A stretch of DNA of 64,000 nt from Ipomoea triloba (Eukaryota; Streptophyta; Magnoliopsida; Solanales; Convolvulaceae), in NCBI RefSeq assembly GCF_003576645.1, contig NC_044917.1, positions 16,021,300 to 16,085,299 on the forward strand, read 5' to 3'. Under the pieces are notes generated by a model. The model was not told the origin of the DNA. It saw only the letters and a program-made list of their open reading frames with translations, and did no database searches. The position numbers and the translations under genes were made by a program. This document shows, piece after piece, positions 1 through 10,051 of this stretch; within the stretch, counting starts at the first letter, position 1, and each line of letters begins with the position of its first letter.

Positions 1-352
1 TAAATATTTGGTATACATGTTCTTTATTTATTCTTGGCATATACATAGGGGGAAGGAGTTAGGGGGAAGGAGTTATTCAGTACAAGTTATTTTAATTTTT
101 TGGTATGAAGAATTGTTTTTGATTTAGTTTGTATAAATGCATGATTGAGAAATATTTTAAAATGAATTAAACCAGTCTCAATAATGCATGTAGGAATTTT
201 ATTGTCTGAAAACAATTCTTCTAAGTCAAAAATCATTGTTAAACTCATCTATGGCTAGTCAAAATAAAATGAAAATTTTTGAAGTTTATATTTTTCAAAG
301 ACTAAGCCAAATGACTGAGTATAGGTTTTGGCATCATCAAAAAGGGGGAAAT
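1..352 (+). mobile_element. 3' internal end of a Ty1/copia element with polypurine tract
   Basis: Non-coding DNA ending in the purine run AAAGGGGGAAAT (341-352), directly followed by an LTR starting TGTTAGGAAT. A polypurine tract abutting TGTTAG is the usual 3' boundary of SIRE/Tork-like Copia elements, so the body of this element lies to the left of the window. A short 14-bp direct duplication (AGGGGGAAGGAGTT) sits near 50-80. No coding frame was recognised. Confidence 0.7.
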
Positions 353-1197
353 TGTTAGGAATATTTGTATTTAGATTTTGATGAGCCAAAAATGTATTTT
401 AGTTTGAAAAATTAGAAAGCCAAAAATTTCGTAGAGGTATGTATCTAAAAGAGTTAAGAAGTCCACTTGGAAGAATTCTTGGAGAATGAAGGAACTTTGT
501 TCGAATTGGACGGAACTTAAATTTAATTGGAGCACTAGAAGTAGCAAATGGTTGAAGCAGCAGAGATGGTAGAAGACTTGTATACATTTGTGCGAGACAC
601 TCGTTGGTGTAGGAGTATAGCTTTGTGCGAAATACTCAATATCTACTAGTTGTAGATAGAAGTGCTGGGTTGGCACTTGGTGTTCACTATTGTATCTGGG
701 TGATTGAAGATAGTGAAAGGAGTATAGTGGACGTAGGCTGGGTTTGGCCGAACCACTTAAAAATCTCTCTCTCATTTATTTACTGCCCACATATATATAT
801 TTTTGCTCTGCACACATAATATTCATGCTCACACACACACTCTAATTTGCAGCATAATATTTTCTAAACCCAGTTACTATTTCGTAACTATTCATCACTA
901 TTCATTCTTATCTGGGTTTGCTATTATTTGTTATCTCTTACGTCCGCATGCAAGCCAAATTTATTATATATCACATTTGAGCTATTCCAAGTATTTCTAT
1001 CGTATTGCATGTGATATATCTCATCTCCTTCACTGCGTTTTAATTATAGCACTTTACGTACTTTATTCCGCTGTGCATTTCAAGTTAAATTTATTCACTT
1101 GGAATTATTTTTAATTAAAGTGTTATTAATTTTTAATTTGCTTGAAAAGTCTATTCACCCCCCCTCTAGACTTTTCACCACCCATTCGGGACCAACA
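353..1197 (+). mobile_element. Copia 3' LTR
   Basis: Starts TGTTAG immediately after the polypurine tract and ends in ACCAACA after the C-rich run near 1159-1165, a common Copia LTR end. The minus-strand Copia LTR at 18542-19961 has matching termini, so the two are related families. Open frames inside it are accidental. The next base (1198) starts caulimovirid-like coding sequence, so this LTR marks the insertion point of the Copia element in a viral relic. The left target-site copy is outside the window. Confidence 0.75.
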
Positions 1198-2207
1198 GGT
1201 TTAACAGGTTGTCTTCTGGGAGTTGGATCATCAGGATGTCTCCCATATTGTTGTGGAGTGTAGATATTTTTACAAAAACCTACATTCTTTTGTTTTAAGT
1301 CTCTCTGGATTTGTATATAAGTACACCTAGTTTTAAGTTCACTAATAACATGTTGGATTCTAGTTCCCATGTTATCAAAAAGTTCTTCTTTAGGTATTAA
1401 GTTCCAAGAATCATGGATTTCTTTTCCTAAAGGTCCAGGTAGTTTTGAAAAAAGTTTTTCTCCAAGGTCTTTAGAGAAATAGTTTCCAGAGGTACAAGCT
1501 AGTGATAAAAAGTCTATTAAGAAATCTATAACCTTATGCCAATCATACAATTGGATTTGTTCTAGATCTCTCATGGCTTCAGCTTGTCTTATAGTTAAGC
1601 CAGTGTTTGCTTCTCTTCCAGTGAGAAGGGTGTGTATTTGGTAAGCAAAGTTGTGTATACTATTTCCTTGTATTGCTAATTCTGCAAGCTTATCAGGAAA
1701 TTTTAGTTTAAAAGCTTCCCATGCTGCTCTAGCCGTTCCGCCTAAGTAATTTTCAGCTATTTTAATCATTTCTTCTCCGTCATTGACGTAAGGGTGTTTT
1801 GATTCAAAGCCTCTTATTATAAGTGCAGTCCATTGTTCAATATAGTTATCAAAAAGTTGTGGATGAACCCTAGTTATATTAAGTATAGTTGGCTCATTAC
1901 TGAGTATCTGTACTTCATGAGGCATTTGTTTTCCTAAGGTTCTTCTGTTTGGATTATTTTGGTCATAAATAGTTACAGCTCTTCTGGGAGGATGTCCCAA
2001 ATTATAGCTCATTTGTTCAGGATTAGTTCTGGGATATGAAGTAGTAGGATGTGATGAAGCAGTTGCTTCATTTTGTCTAGAGTTTATTGTTTCAATATCT
2101 GCAAAAAGTCTTTTGGTAAGAGTATTGCCTAAAAGTAATTGGATATTGTAACTCAAGTTCAAGATTTCTAAGTTCTCTGTATAAATAATCAAGGTTTGCC
2201 TTGGCAT
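1198..2207 (-). pseudogene. endogenous caulimovirid (badnavirus-like) coat-protein region, broken
   Basis: A minus-strand frame of about 336 codons runs from 2207 to the Copia LTR; the frame's last 14 codons are LTR sequence, so the viral part ends at 1198. Residues 202-217 (TGLTIRQAEAMRDLEQ) and 251-264 (KLFSKLPGPLGKEI), followed by a Cys/Lys-rich stretch, resemble the capsid region of Caulimoviridae polyproteins, best fitting badnavirus-type proteins. In that family the capsid domain precedes a zinc knuckle, protease and reverse transcriptase; here everything downstream is cut off by the Copia insertion. The upstream end is confused by 42-bp duplications and a frame change near 2100-2200. 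It is an old integrated copy with no complete gene. Family assignment is from memory of the motif pattern; genus is uncertain, and a retrotransposon gag is the main alternative. Confidence 0.6.
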
Positions 2208-2399
2208 GCTTGATATTTACAAGAAAAGTGTTTCCAGAATACTTGGCATGCTTGATATTTACAAGAAAAGTGTTTCCAGAATACCTATGAGTCTTGATAT
2301 TTACAAGAAAAGTGTTTCCAGAATACCTATGAGTGTTCATAATAAAGTTTCAGTTTCGTAATGAATACCTATGAGTGTTCATAATAAAGTTTCAGTTTC
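2199..2399. repeat. 42-bp staircase tandem duplications
   Basis: CTTGGCATGC recurs at 2200 and 2242, TTGATATTTA at 2210, 2252 and 2294, ATACCTATGAGT at 2281, 2323 and 2365, and GTTCATAATA at 2335 and 2377. Every step is 42 bp although the repeated content slides along. The same 42-bp step appears at two unrelated loci (14769-14960 and 63617-63830), two of which adjoin single-N joins, so an assembly artefact is more likely than a real minisatellite. Confidence 0.85.
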
Positions 2400-2443
2400 G
2401 TAATAAGCTTTGGTACAAAGTAGAGGGTGATATGCTTTCATAA

Positions 2444-2593
2444 CTAATGAGTTACTTTTGCAAAAAGTTTTTCAAAATAAGTTTTTTCTTTAAGTAAATG
2501 TTTGTAAGCATAATAACAATGTCTATCATAAAGGTTTTTCTTACTAAAGTTTGGATTCTCTTCAACAAGAGGTCTGTATATTTTAAGTTGCCT
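2444..2593 (-). pseudogene. possible upstream caulimovirid-like coding fragment
   Basis: A minus-strand open frame of about 50 codons, rich in Lys/Tyr (ending FEKLFAKVTH), lies upstream of the coat-protein-like frame and stops at the AT/GT microsatellite. It is more codon-like than the surrounding AT-rich DNA and may be more of the same viral relic. No motif identifies it, and it could equally be chance. Confidence 0.25.
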
Positions 2594-2596
2594 TAT

Positions 2597-2599
<3 letters not shown>

Positions 2600-2674
<75 letters not shown>
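2600..2674. repeat. (AT)n(GT)n compound microsatellite
   Basis: About 15 AT/TA units are followed by about 22 GT units. It forms the left end of a large inverted repeat whose right end is a (TA)n(CA)n run at about 3001-3027. Open frames crossing it are low-complexity shadows. Confidence 0.95.
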
Positions 2675-2678
<4 letters not shown>

Positions 2679-3027
2679 ATATAAAACCATAAAAGTATCA
2701 TAATAATTAAATGGAAGAATGAAAATATAATTTATTTTGTACTAATAATAATATACCTTAAATATAAAATACGTATATTAGGCAATTTTACTAATATATA
2801 ATTAATATTTAGGTATAATAATTTCAGCAGTTATTAGAAATTAAATTTTTGTAATAACTGTCAAAATTAATGTACCTAAATATTAATTATCTATTAGTAT
2901 AATTGCCTAATATACTTACTTTATATTTAAAGTATAATATTATTACACAATATATTATATTCTCATTCTTCCATTTAATTATTATGATGCTTTTATGGTT
3001 ATATATATATATACACACACACACACT
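2600..3027. repeat. long imperfect foldback element (MITE-like)
   Basis: The left arm (about 2600-2835) matches the reverse complement of the right arm (about 2850-3027) over nearly its whole length. For example ATAAAACCATAAAAG near 2680 pairs with the CTTTTATGGTTATAT region near 2990, and GGAAGAATGA near 2712 pairs with TCATTCTTCC near 2965. The centre is about 2842. The arms end in mirror-image microsatellites. Size and shape suit a foldback MITE; no target-site duplication could be defined because both ends are simple repeats. Confidence 0.65.
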
Positions 3028-5259
3028 TTTAACTCTATATTTATTAGTATAATTTGTGTATATATTTTAGAAAAATATTCATAATTAAAAAGATGATATA
3101 ATTTAAAAAGTAAATTATTAATTAGATTGCCTACTATAATTGTCTTACTAATTGATTACCATGCTACTATAATTCATATATTTTAAGTCTTTTTATTACT
3201 AAGCTAAATACATATCTTTAATAATTAAGATAATCCTTAGTCACATTCGTAGTACTTAAAGTATTACTTTAAATTTTTATAAATAAGAAATAATATTATT
3301 AAACCGAAATAATTAAAAATAATGTGTCTATTGTACAAAATAATTGACTTAATTATTAAGTATTAATTTTTATTTCCAAATACAAGTTGATAATTATTAA
3401 ACATTATTTATGATATTTATTGTGTCCCTTGTAATATTAAAATTATTAGGTATAATTTTCATAATTAAGATATAATTAGGATAGTAAACATAAATTATAT
3501 TTTCTTTAATAATTAATATAATTATCTAATATAAATTTACATTTATTAATAAGTATTTATGGTAAATTATTATTAGTTATTAATAAAAGGGATAAAAAAA
3601 AGTTATGAAGAAGAAGAAAATGAGGAGGAAAGCGCGCGCGCACACACACATATAGGCCATGATATAAAATTTAATAATTACTTCAAAATCAAATACATAA
3701 ATGTTCTAAGGAATTATTGGATTTTACAATTAAAAAGTGTGCTATTCTTTTATCGATTTTCAAAAACATCACCAGTCAAACCCCTCATTTCTTCTGGTCG
3801 TCACCGACTCCTTTGCATATCTTATTCTCCGACTCTAGATGACCATTGTTTAGCAACTCCAGCAACACCTTGTGTTCATACTACGACAAATATTTCATAC
3901 ACATACACAAATCGAAGTATAACATTAACTTCAAAGTATTAAAACAAAAACAATCTTATGCTACAACAAATAATATTTATCATAAAATCGATATTGTAAA
4001 ATGATATTGTAATTGATATTATAATGAATGCAACACCAATCCATTCTATTTACAGGGCGGTGGAAGAAAAAAATAAGAGAGCCGCCAAGATATTATTTCA
4101 CAGAGAACGGGAAGAAGAGACAGACAATGCAAATTGAAGAATTATGATTTTCAAAATCAACAATCTATTGTATTTATAGGTAGAAATTGCGAGAATTATA
4201 AATTTGTTAATTTTTTAAAAGGAAAGTATAATTAATTACTTAACATTTTTAATTATTAATTCTAAATGAAATTTTTAATCCTCCGTGCATTCTAAATTAT
4301 TAACCTCCATACTACTCCGTATTATACGCATACATTAGAATATATTTTTCTTAATTTTTAAATGATAATTAATATGAGATAATACGTTGGAAGCTTACAA
4401 CTTTAGTTTTAGCAGAATGATCTATTTAAATAATAAAATGTTATGCTATTACATTTCAAAATAATATTATTCTACCATAATAATACAAAATTACCATTTA
4501 AAAATATATTCTAATCTATACATATAAAATATATGAAAATATATTATAATATTATGGATGTTACAAAATAATATTATAATATTATAATATTATAATATTA
4601 TAATTATAATTATAATATAGCAATATAAAATAATATATTTTATACATATAGATTAGAATATATTTTTCCTAATTTTTAAATGATAATTAATATCTATGAA
4701 GGGTAGATAATGCAATGTATTAAACATAACAAAACATGATTTGATTTGATTAAGAATAATATATATGTTTACGAATATATAATATAGATTACGAATATAT
4801 CACCAATCTACAATCTACAATTAATATTAATAATATTACCATAAATATATATGAATAATTAATCAATTATAGGTGAATGAAATTGGTATGTTCTTGATTG
4901 ATTTTATGAATAAATATATATGGATAATTAATAAAATAATAAATGAATAAAATAAATGATTTTACTAAAATGCCACTAAGTTTGGGAGAAAAAATTTGAG
5001 AGGAGGATATTGTTTTTATATATAGTATAGATTTATGTGATATCTTGAATGATTTTTTAAAAGTTTGTTTGTATAATATTTACTGTGTTTATATACATAC
5101 TAGTTTTCTCATGCGCAATGTGTTAATAGTCTAATACCCAAGTTAAATAATATATATAAAAAAAACAAAAGATTTAATTTACTAAATTTTTACTTGAACA
5201 AATATACCAAAAACAAATACAATAACAAACATCAAAAGCTAAATGCAAGATGTTATAGG
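3028..5259. other. AT-rich intergenic DNA, no gene recognised
   Basis: Very AT-rich sequence without a convincing reading frame. It holds a short (CG)n(CA)n tract near 3631-3652. A hairpin-like block at about 4500-4660 has arms carrying ATTCTAATCTATACATATA and its reverse complement around an ATA-repeat core, and related direct copies lie near 4330-4380 and 4655-4700. These look like decayed MITE fragments. Confidence 0.6.
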
Positions 5260-5270
5260 AGAGATTCATT

Positions 5271-5464
5271 TTTTTTGGTAAATTCATGAGAGTCTTTCTC
5301 TGTCCGTTTAACGGTTGAGGTTGAGGTACATCCACGTTCACTCCGGGAGGCACGAGAGCTGGCCTAAGGGGAATTATCACCTGTGAGAATCAAACCCGGG
5401 TTCTCCCAGAATTCCTCCCCACAAAGAGAGCTCACTTGACACTTGAGCTACCCCATTGGGTTAG
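5271..5464 (-). mobile_element. tRNA-derived SINE
   Basis: On the minus strand the element starts near 5464 with a polymerase III A-box-like sequence (GGGGTAGCTCAAGTG), continues to a B-box-like GGTTTGATTCTC (about 5390), and ends in an A-rich tail seen as a T run at 5269-5276. It is flanked by an 11-bp target-site duplication with one mismatch, AGAGATTCATT at 5260-5270 and AGAGATTTATT at 5465-5475. Length, internal promoter boxes and long TSD together support a plant SINE. A tRNA gene is excluded because no cloverleaf can be drawn. Confidence 0.8.
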
Positions 5465-5533
5465 AGAGATTTATTATAATTGACATTAAAACAAATGTTT
5501 GTAAATTTCTAAAAGCAATAATCTAAATACTTA

Positions 5534-5951
5534 GGGTATGTTTGGAAAGCAGGAAAATGACTTCTGGAAAATGTTTTCTGGAAAATGAGTCGTTTTCCGG
5601 AAAACAGTTTGATTTCCAGTGTTTGGTTGTATTATGAAAAACTGTCTTTGTGTGTTTGGGTCATTTTCCGGAAAAATAAAATAAAAAAAATTCAAAAAAA
5701 AAAAAAACAGCGTTGTCGCTGCTCTGGTTTCCGGCCAGCCCTGCCGGAAACCAGAGCCGGCGGACTGAGAGAGGGATGGCTCAACCGTCCCTCTCTCAAA
5801 AACACCATGTTCTCATTGGGCGGAAAATAGGCTCATTTTCCCCAGTCAACGGAAATCATTTTCCGTTGACTGGGTTTTCTAATGCTTGCCAAACACCCAA
5901 AGCCCGGAAAATGATTTCCAAAAATCATTTTCCGGGCTTCCAAACAAACCC
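5534..5951. mobile_element. PIF/Harbinger Tourist-like MITE
   Basis: The ends are GGGTATGTTTGGAAAGC and, inverted, GGGTTTGTTTGGAAGCCC. They are flanked by the 3-bp duplication TTA (5531-5533 and 5952-5954), the hallmark of Harbinger/Tourist insertions. The interior repeats GGAAAATGATTTCC-type blocks in both orientations, so most of the 418 bp can fold back. It encodes nothing; open frames across it are accidental. Confidence 0.85.
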
Positions 5952-5954
5952 TTA

Positions 5955-6370
5955 GTGTAATAGGTATGAAAAGCTAGTAGATACTACTTTTGCATGGGTT
6001 GAAAATACTCATATCCAAGTCTTCTTTATTTACTTTTGGTTACGTAGCTTCGTCATTGTCTTCGTCTTCATTGTTTGTCCGCTTCTTTTTCATTGCTGGT
6101 AATGTCTAATGTGTAATTGAGTTATTGGTGCTAACATAGAGGGCAACATCATGCAACGAGATCGTAATGCAAGAATCTCTAGATTTTCCTTGTGTATATG
6201 ATTGAGGTCTTAGTTGTATTATGAACTATTGATCTTACAAACGCTTGTTAATATTTTTGCAGTGCTAGTTTTTTTTTTCTCCTACATGTTTCATGTGTTG
6301 TGAGATGTGTGATCATAGATTCAAATGTGGAAGTATTGAATAAAATATTAATACTTATTATTGACAGGTA
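5955..6370. other. unassigned spacer
   Basis: Moderately AT-rich sequence lying between the Tourist-like MITE and the ~56-bp tandem repeat. No reading frame, terminal repeat or RNA gene was recognised. Confidence 0.5.
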
Positions 6371-6522
6371 AATACGCATAAGGACTACCCTTGGGGTCAC
6401 CCAATCTGTCCGCTGAAGAGCCACCCAATTGGTCCTATATTAGCAGAGTGCCACCAGGTTCGTAGGATCCCAGCAGAGTGCCATTCGGTCGTATACTAAT
6501 AGAGTGTCACCCGGTCTGTAGG
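6371..6522 (+). repeat. 56-bp tandem repeat, left part
   Basis: Units alternate a half containing GTAGGATCCCAGCAGAGTGCC and a half containing GTCGTATACTAGCAGAGTGCC without a strict boundary; the two halves share AGCAGAGTGCCA, so the 56-bp unit is itself a doubled ~28-bp repeat. The array resumes at 7810 after a solo LTR. Confidence 0.8.
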
Positions 6523-7809
6523 TGACGGGATGTAATTTAGTGGGAGTGAAGGTGAAGTGGTAAAATGAAGAGTCAAGACTCCCCGAGTGTCGTGTCTCTC
6601 AAGGATGGCGAATGGGAACTGAATATGTGTGGCATTTAGGAAGTTGAAAGGTAAGAGTTACAAGAATCAAATGTGGAGGTTTTGTTCATGGGTGGTTTGA
6701 AGGTAAAAAGGATGGAAAATATAAAAGGTAAAAGGAAAGGGGTGCATGCCAAAGTTAAGTCAAAGGATTGATTATCGTTGGTAGCTTGGAATTGGGTTTC
6801 GGGATTGATCTAGGGAGTCACGGTATTGGTATTGAGTGGCGTCACACTCAAACTCTCAATCCTCATTCGGTTGAGGCATTTCATCGAACACCTAGCCTAC
6901 CACTCCTCTCGGGTCTCATCCTTTCAGATTAAGAGCGGAGATATGGATGATCTAGGCTCGTGAGTGGCCGCTATCGCGCACACACTCACTTCCTACGGGT
7001 TTACTACCTATCCCGGTCGGAAATAGAAGCAAAGATTGAATAACATCATCCATACAAACCATCAATCATACTCCCACAACACCAAGATCATAATATCAAA
7101 TTATAAGCATCAATCCTAGATCAACAAGGGCACACACACCCAACTACTCCACTCTACCATAATAAACATAAATAGAAGCAATATAAACAAAGCAAGAAAG
7201 TAAAGATTCAAACTTTATATTAAAATAAGAATGTTACCTAAAGGAAGCTTTAAATCTACATCATCATCTTCATCCTAATCTACTCTAATCTATGGAGGAG
7301 TATTGGAATTCCTCCCCAAAGGGGAAGAATTTGGAAAAGAAAACTAAGATCTAAAGATTGGGGTGCCTCCTCCTCCCCCAAAGGTCTGAAATAAGGAGCC
7401 TTATATAGGGGGAACAAAATAGGGGCAAGATAGACAATTTCCGCGCAGTAGATTTTTAGGGCTGTCATAGGGCTCTCGACGCGTCGAGCCCGGAAGGCTC
7501 TTTTCCGCGATCTTTCCACACGCGTGGTGGAGGTCGTGGGGGCTCTCTGGAATGTTTCCACGCCCCTCCACACGCGTGTGAGGCTTCGTGGAAGGCTCCT
7601 GCTTCACGGTTTCTCCATTTTTCTGCTCCGTTTTGGCCTTAGGTCTTCCGTTTGGCTGTAAAATAGCTAAAAAGCATCTTCCAAGCTCTTGTTAGCGATT
7701 TTGGTCACATTCGAGTCTTAACGCATGATATTTTTATGAAAAGGGTACTAAACCTTACAATTATAGCCGTTAAATGACCCCTAAAATGAGCTATTCTTGG
7801 TGCTTATCA
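6523..7809 (-). mobile_element. solo Athila-type LTR
   Basis: A complete LTR in minus orientation: element start TGATAAGCACC at 7809 and element end at 6523, related to the LTRs at 8513 and 23295. Perfect 5-bp target-site duplications GTAGG flank it (6518-6522 and 7810-7814). A single LTR with intact TSD is the usual product of LTR-LTR recombination. It carries the family promoter module: palindromes at 7478-7488, about 7515-7525 and 7570-7581 (CACACGCGTGTG), then a TATA-like CCCTATATAA (minus) at 7401-7410. Confidence 0.9.
7401..7581 (-). promoter_or_regulatory. LTR promoter module: palindromes plus TATA
   Basis: Three palindromic blocks (CGACGCGTCG, a CACGCGTGG core and CACACGCGTGTG), each near CCACG/CGTGG arms, precede a minus-strand TATATAA box by about 70-180 bp. 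The same order and similar spacing occur in the other LTRs of this family group. Confidence 0.6.
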
Positions 7810-8100
7810 GTAGGATCCCAACAGAGTGCCAATTGGTCGTATACTAGCAGAGTGCCACCCAGTCCTTAGGATCCCAGTAGAGTGCCAATCGGTCGTATAC
7901 TAGTAGCGTGTCACCCGATCCGTAGGATCCCAGCAGAGTGTCACCCGTTCAGTAGGATCCCAACAGAGTCCCAATCGGTCATATACTAGCAGAGTGCCAC
8001 TCGGTTCGTAGGATCCCAGCAGAGTGCCAATCGGTTGTATACTAATAGAGTGCCACTTGGTCTGTAGGATCCCAGCGGAGCGCTACTCAGTTGCACCACT
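7810..8100 (+). repeat. 56-bp tandem repeat, right part
   Basis: GTAGGATCCCA starts recur at about 7810, 7866, 7922, 7952, 8009 and 8065. Most steps are 56-57 bp and one is a half-unit of 30 bp. After about 8100 the repeats fade into unique sequence, which runs to the insertion site of the next Athila element. Confidence 0.85.
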
Positions 8101-8512
8101 CGTACTGAAGAGCCTAATGATGGGTATAGACGCTTTAGGACTATCCGTCAGGAATCACACAGTCGGTCTATTTGGAACCACCCTGACGGTCTGTTATGGT
8201 CATCAGACCAACGAAACTAAATCACTTGTGACCAATTGTACAGCTCATATTAATAGGCCTCGTGATAGGTGAAGATGCTCTTGGATCACTCGTGGGATCG
8301 CCCCAACAAAGCGCCACCCGACCGACCTACCGTAGGTTGATTGGTGGGTCTACGATGTGACCCACTCTGCGACATGGAAAACCTAGCTTACACAAGAAGT
8401 AATGGAGGCAACTTGCACTTGCAAAGCGGTGGCTGACAATTTGCAGGGATAACAACTCTGTCACCTCAAAAAATCAACTTACACGTAGCTGCGAGGCGAC
8501 CGTCTGACCAAG
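8101..8512. other. unassigned sequence flanking Athila insertion
   Basis: Unique, moderately GC-rich sequence with no convincing gene. It ends with CCAAG (8508-8512), the left target-site copy of the Athila element. The continuation of the original locus is at 18380. Confidence 0.5.
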
Positions 8513-9784
8513 TGATAAGCACCAAGAATAGCACTTATAAGGGGTCTTTATTAGATTAAAAGCGCATCGTTTTGGCATCCAATTACAACAATTGCATGCA
8601 TTTAAGCTCAAATGCGATCAATTTCCTCTAACAACATTTCCAGAAAGAGTTTTGAAGCATTTCACAGGTTGGAGAGGGATTTGAAGCTAAAATGGAGCAA
8701 AAAGATGAACAAGCCGACATGCAGTAACACCCCACGCAGCCTCACACGCGTGTGGCTGGGCGCGGAATTATTCCAGAGAGCCTCCAAGCCACTCACACGC
8801 GTGTGAGCAAGCGTGGTCGGGCCAAGGGTTATTTTGGGAAAATTGTTCATTTTCTTTGTCACCTATATAAATCCCTTTTGTCCAAAACCTAGAGAGAGTA
8901 GTTTTAGATCAGAAAATTGATAGAATAGGATAGTTAGATCTAGAGGGTTTTCTCCCCTCTTGGGGGAAAATTCCTTTCATTCATAGGTAGAATAGATCAA
9001 AGGCAAGAAGGAAGATTGAGATTCAAGATCAAGGTTGTAAGATCTCCTTTTTCAAGGGGTGGTAACCATTCTCTTTAACTTCTAATTCAATACTTGTTTC
9101 TTTGAATTCCCTTTCCCTTTTCTTGTTTCTTATTATGCTAGAGTAGATTATAAAGGGGATTGGTGGCCCCATGGTAGATCTATGTGGATGTTTAATATTA
9201 TAGCTCTAATTTGTGAATTGCTTGCTTGTTGGATGTTGAACTTGTGTGGATGATGTTCTTTAAGCTTTGTGCCTTTTGTGGCCACATTAGGTAGCAAACC
9301 CAAAGGAAGTGAGTGTGCGCGCGATAGCGACCACCCACGAGTCTCACTCACCCACATCTCCGCTCTTAGTTCGAAAGAACAAGATCCGAGAGGAGTGGTA
9401 GACAAAGTGTTCGATGAAATGCCCCAACCGAATGAGGATGTGGGAGTCCAAAGTGTGACGCCACTTGGTAGTGTGCCATGAACTCCCTAGTCTATTCCAC
9501 AACTTGCATTCACAAAACCAACCAAAGATAAACCACATGGAAAAGCCTAAAGCCCCAATCTCCACTTTACCTTTCTTTATTTTACACAACTTTTATCAAC
9601 CTTACCCTCATACCAATGAATCCCACTCCTAGCCATTCTTGTAACTCTTTTCCTTCAACTTCTTAGATGCCATCACACCCATTCGATTCCCATTCGTCAT
9701 CCTTGAGAGACACGATACTCGGGGAGTCTTGACTCTTCGTTTTACCACCTTCACTCCACCCTCACCCTATACAAACAACCTTCA
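8513..9784 (+). repeat. Athila 5' LTR
   Basis: Begins TGATAAGCACC and ends CTTCA directly before the primer-binding site. It carries two palindromes (8743-8754, 8792-8807), a TATA box (8864-8870) and a conserved GGTAACC near 9059 that could be the donor of a leader intron. The candidate acceptor is TTGTGCAG|GAA at about 10005, just before ORF A. Confidence 0.92.
8743..8870 (+). promoter_or_regulatory. 5' LTR palindromes and TATA box
   Basis: CACACGCGTGTG at 8743-8754 and the 16-bp perfect palindrome CTCACACGCGTGTGAG at 8792-8807 are flanked by CCACGC and GCGTGG arms and sit 57-120 bp upstream of TATATAA (8864-8870). The palindromes contain ACGCGT and CGCG cores of the kind bound by several plant factor families; which protein would bind is unknown. 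Confidence 0.65.
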
Positions 9785-9787
9785 AAT

Positions 9788-9805
9788 TGGCGCCGTTGCC
9801 GGGGA
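9788..9805 (+). other. primer-binding site, tRNA-Asp type
   Basis: TGGCGCCGTTGCCGGGGA lies three bases after the LTR end. This 18-base sequence is the tRNA-Asp-complementary primer site known for Athila and Calypso elements, and fixes both orientation and lineage. Confidence 0.9.
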
Positions 9806-10051
9806 TGGCAAACGGTTTCGAATAGTGTTGACATCTTAGAAGTAGAATTTTAAGAGTTCTTGAATTGCTTTCTTTTTGGTTATTTTGTTTTCTTATTTTT
9901 GTTACTTGTTTGAGAAGTGAGCTTAAATTGCCTTGTATATCTTGTGCTCACTTGCAACTACTTTTAGTTGCAAAATTATTTGTTTTGGCTAAGCTATTGT
10001 GCAGGAAATTCTCCTTAAGCAAACCTCTTGAAGCTTGCCAATAAATACTAA

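Noticed and set aside
371..819. Overlapping frames of 62-134 codons within the Copia LTR
   Set aside because: LTR sequence; no codon bias, no family, and frames are not shared with the related LTR at 18542-19961.
2444..2701. Frame containing His-Thr and Tyr-Ile runs
   Set aside because: The runs come from the GT and AT microsatellite; only the part below about 2593 could be coding.
5271..5464. tRNA gene suggested by polymerase III boxes
   Set aside because: No cloverleaf; A-rich tail and 11-bp target-site duplication show a SINE.
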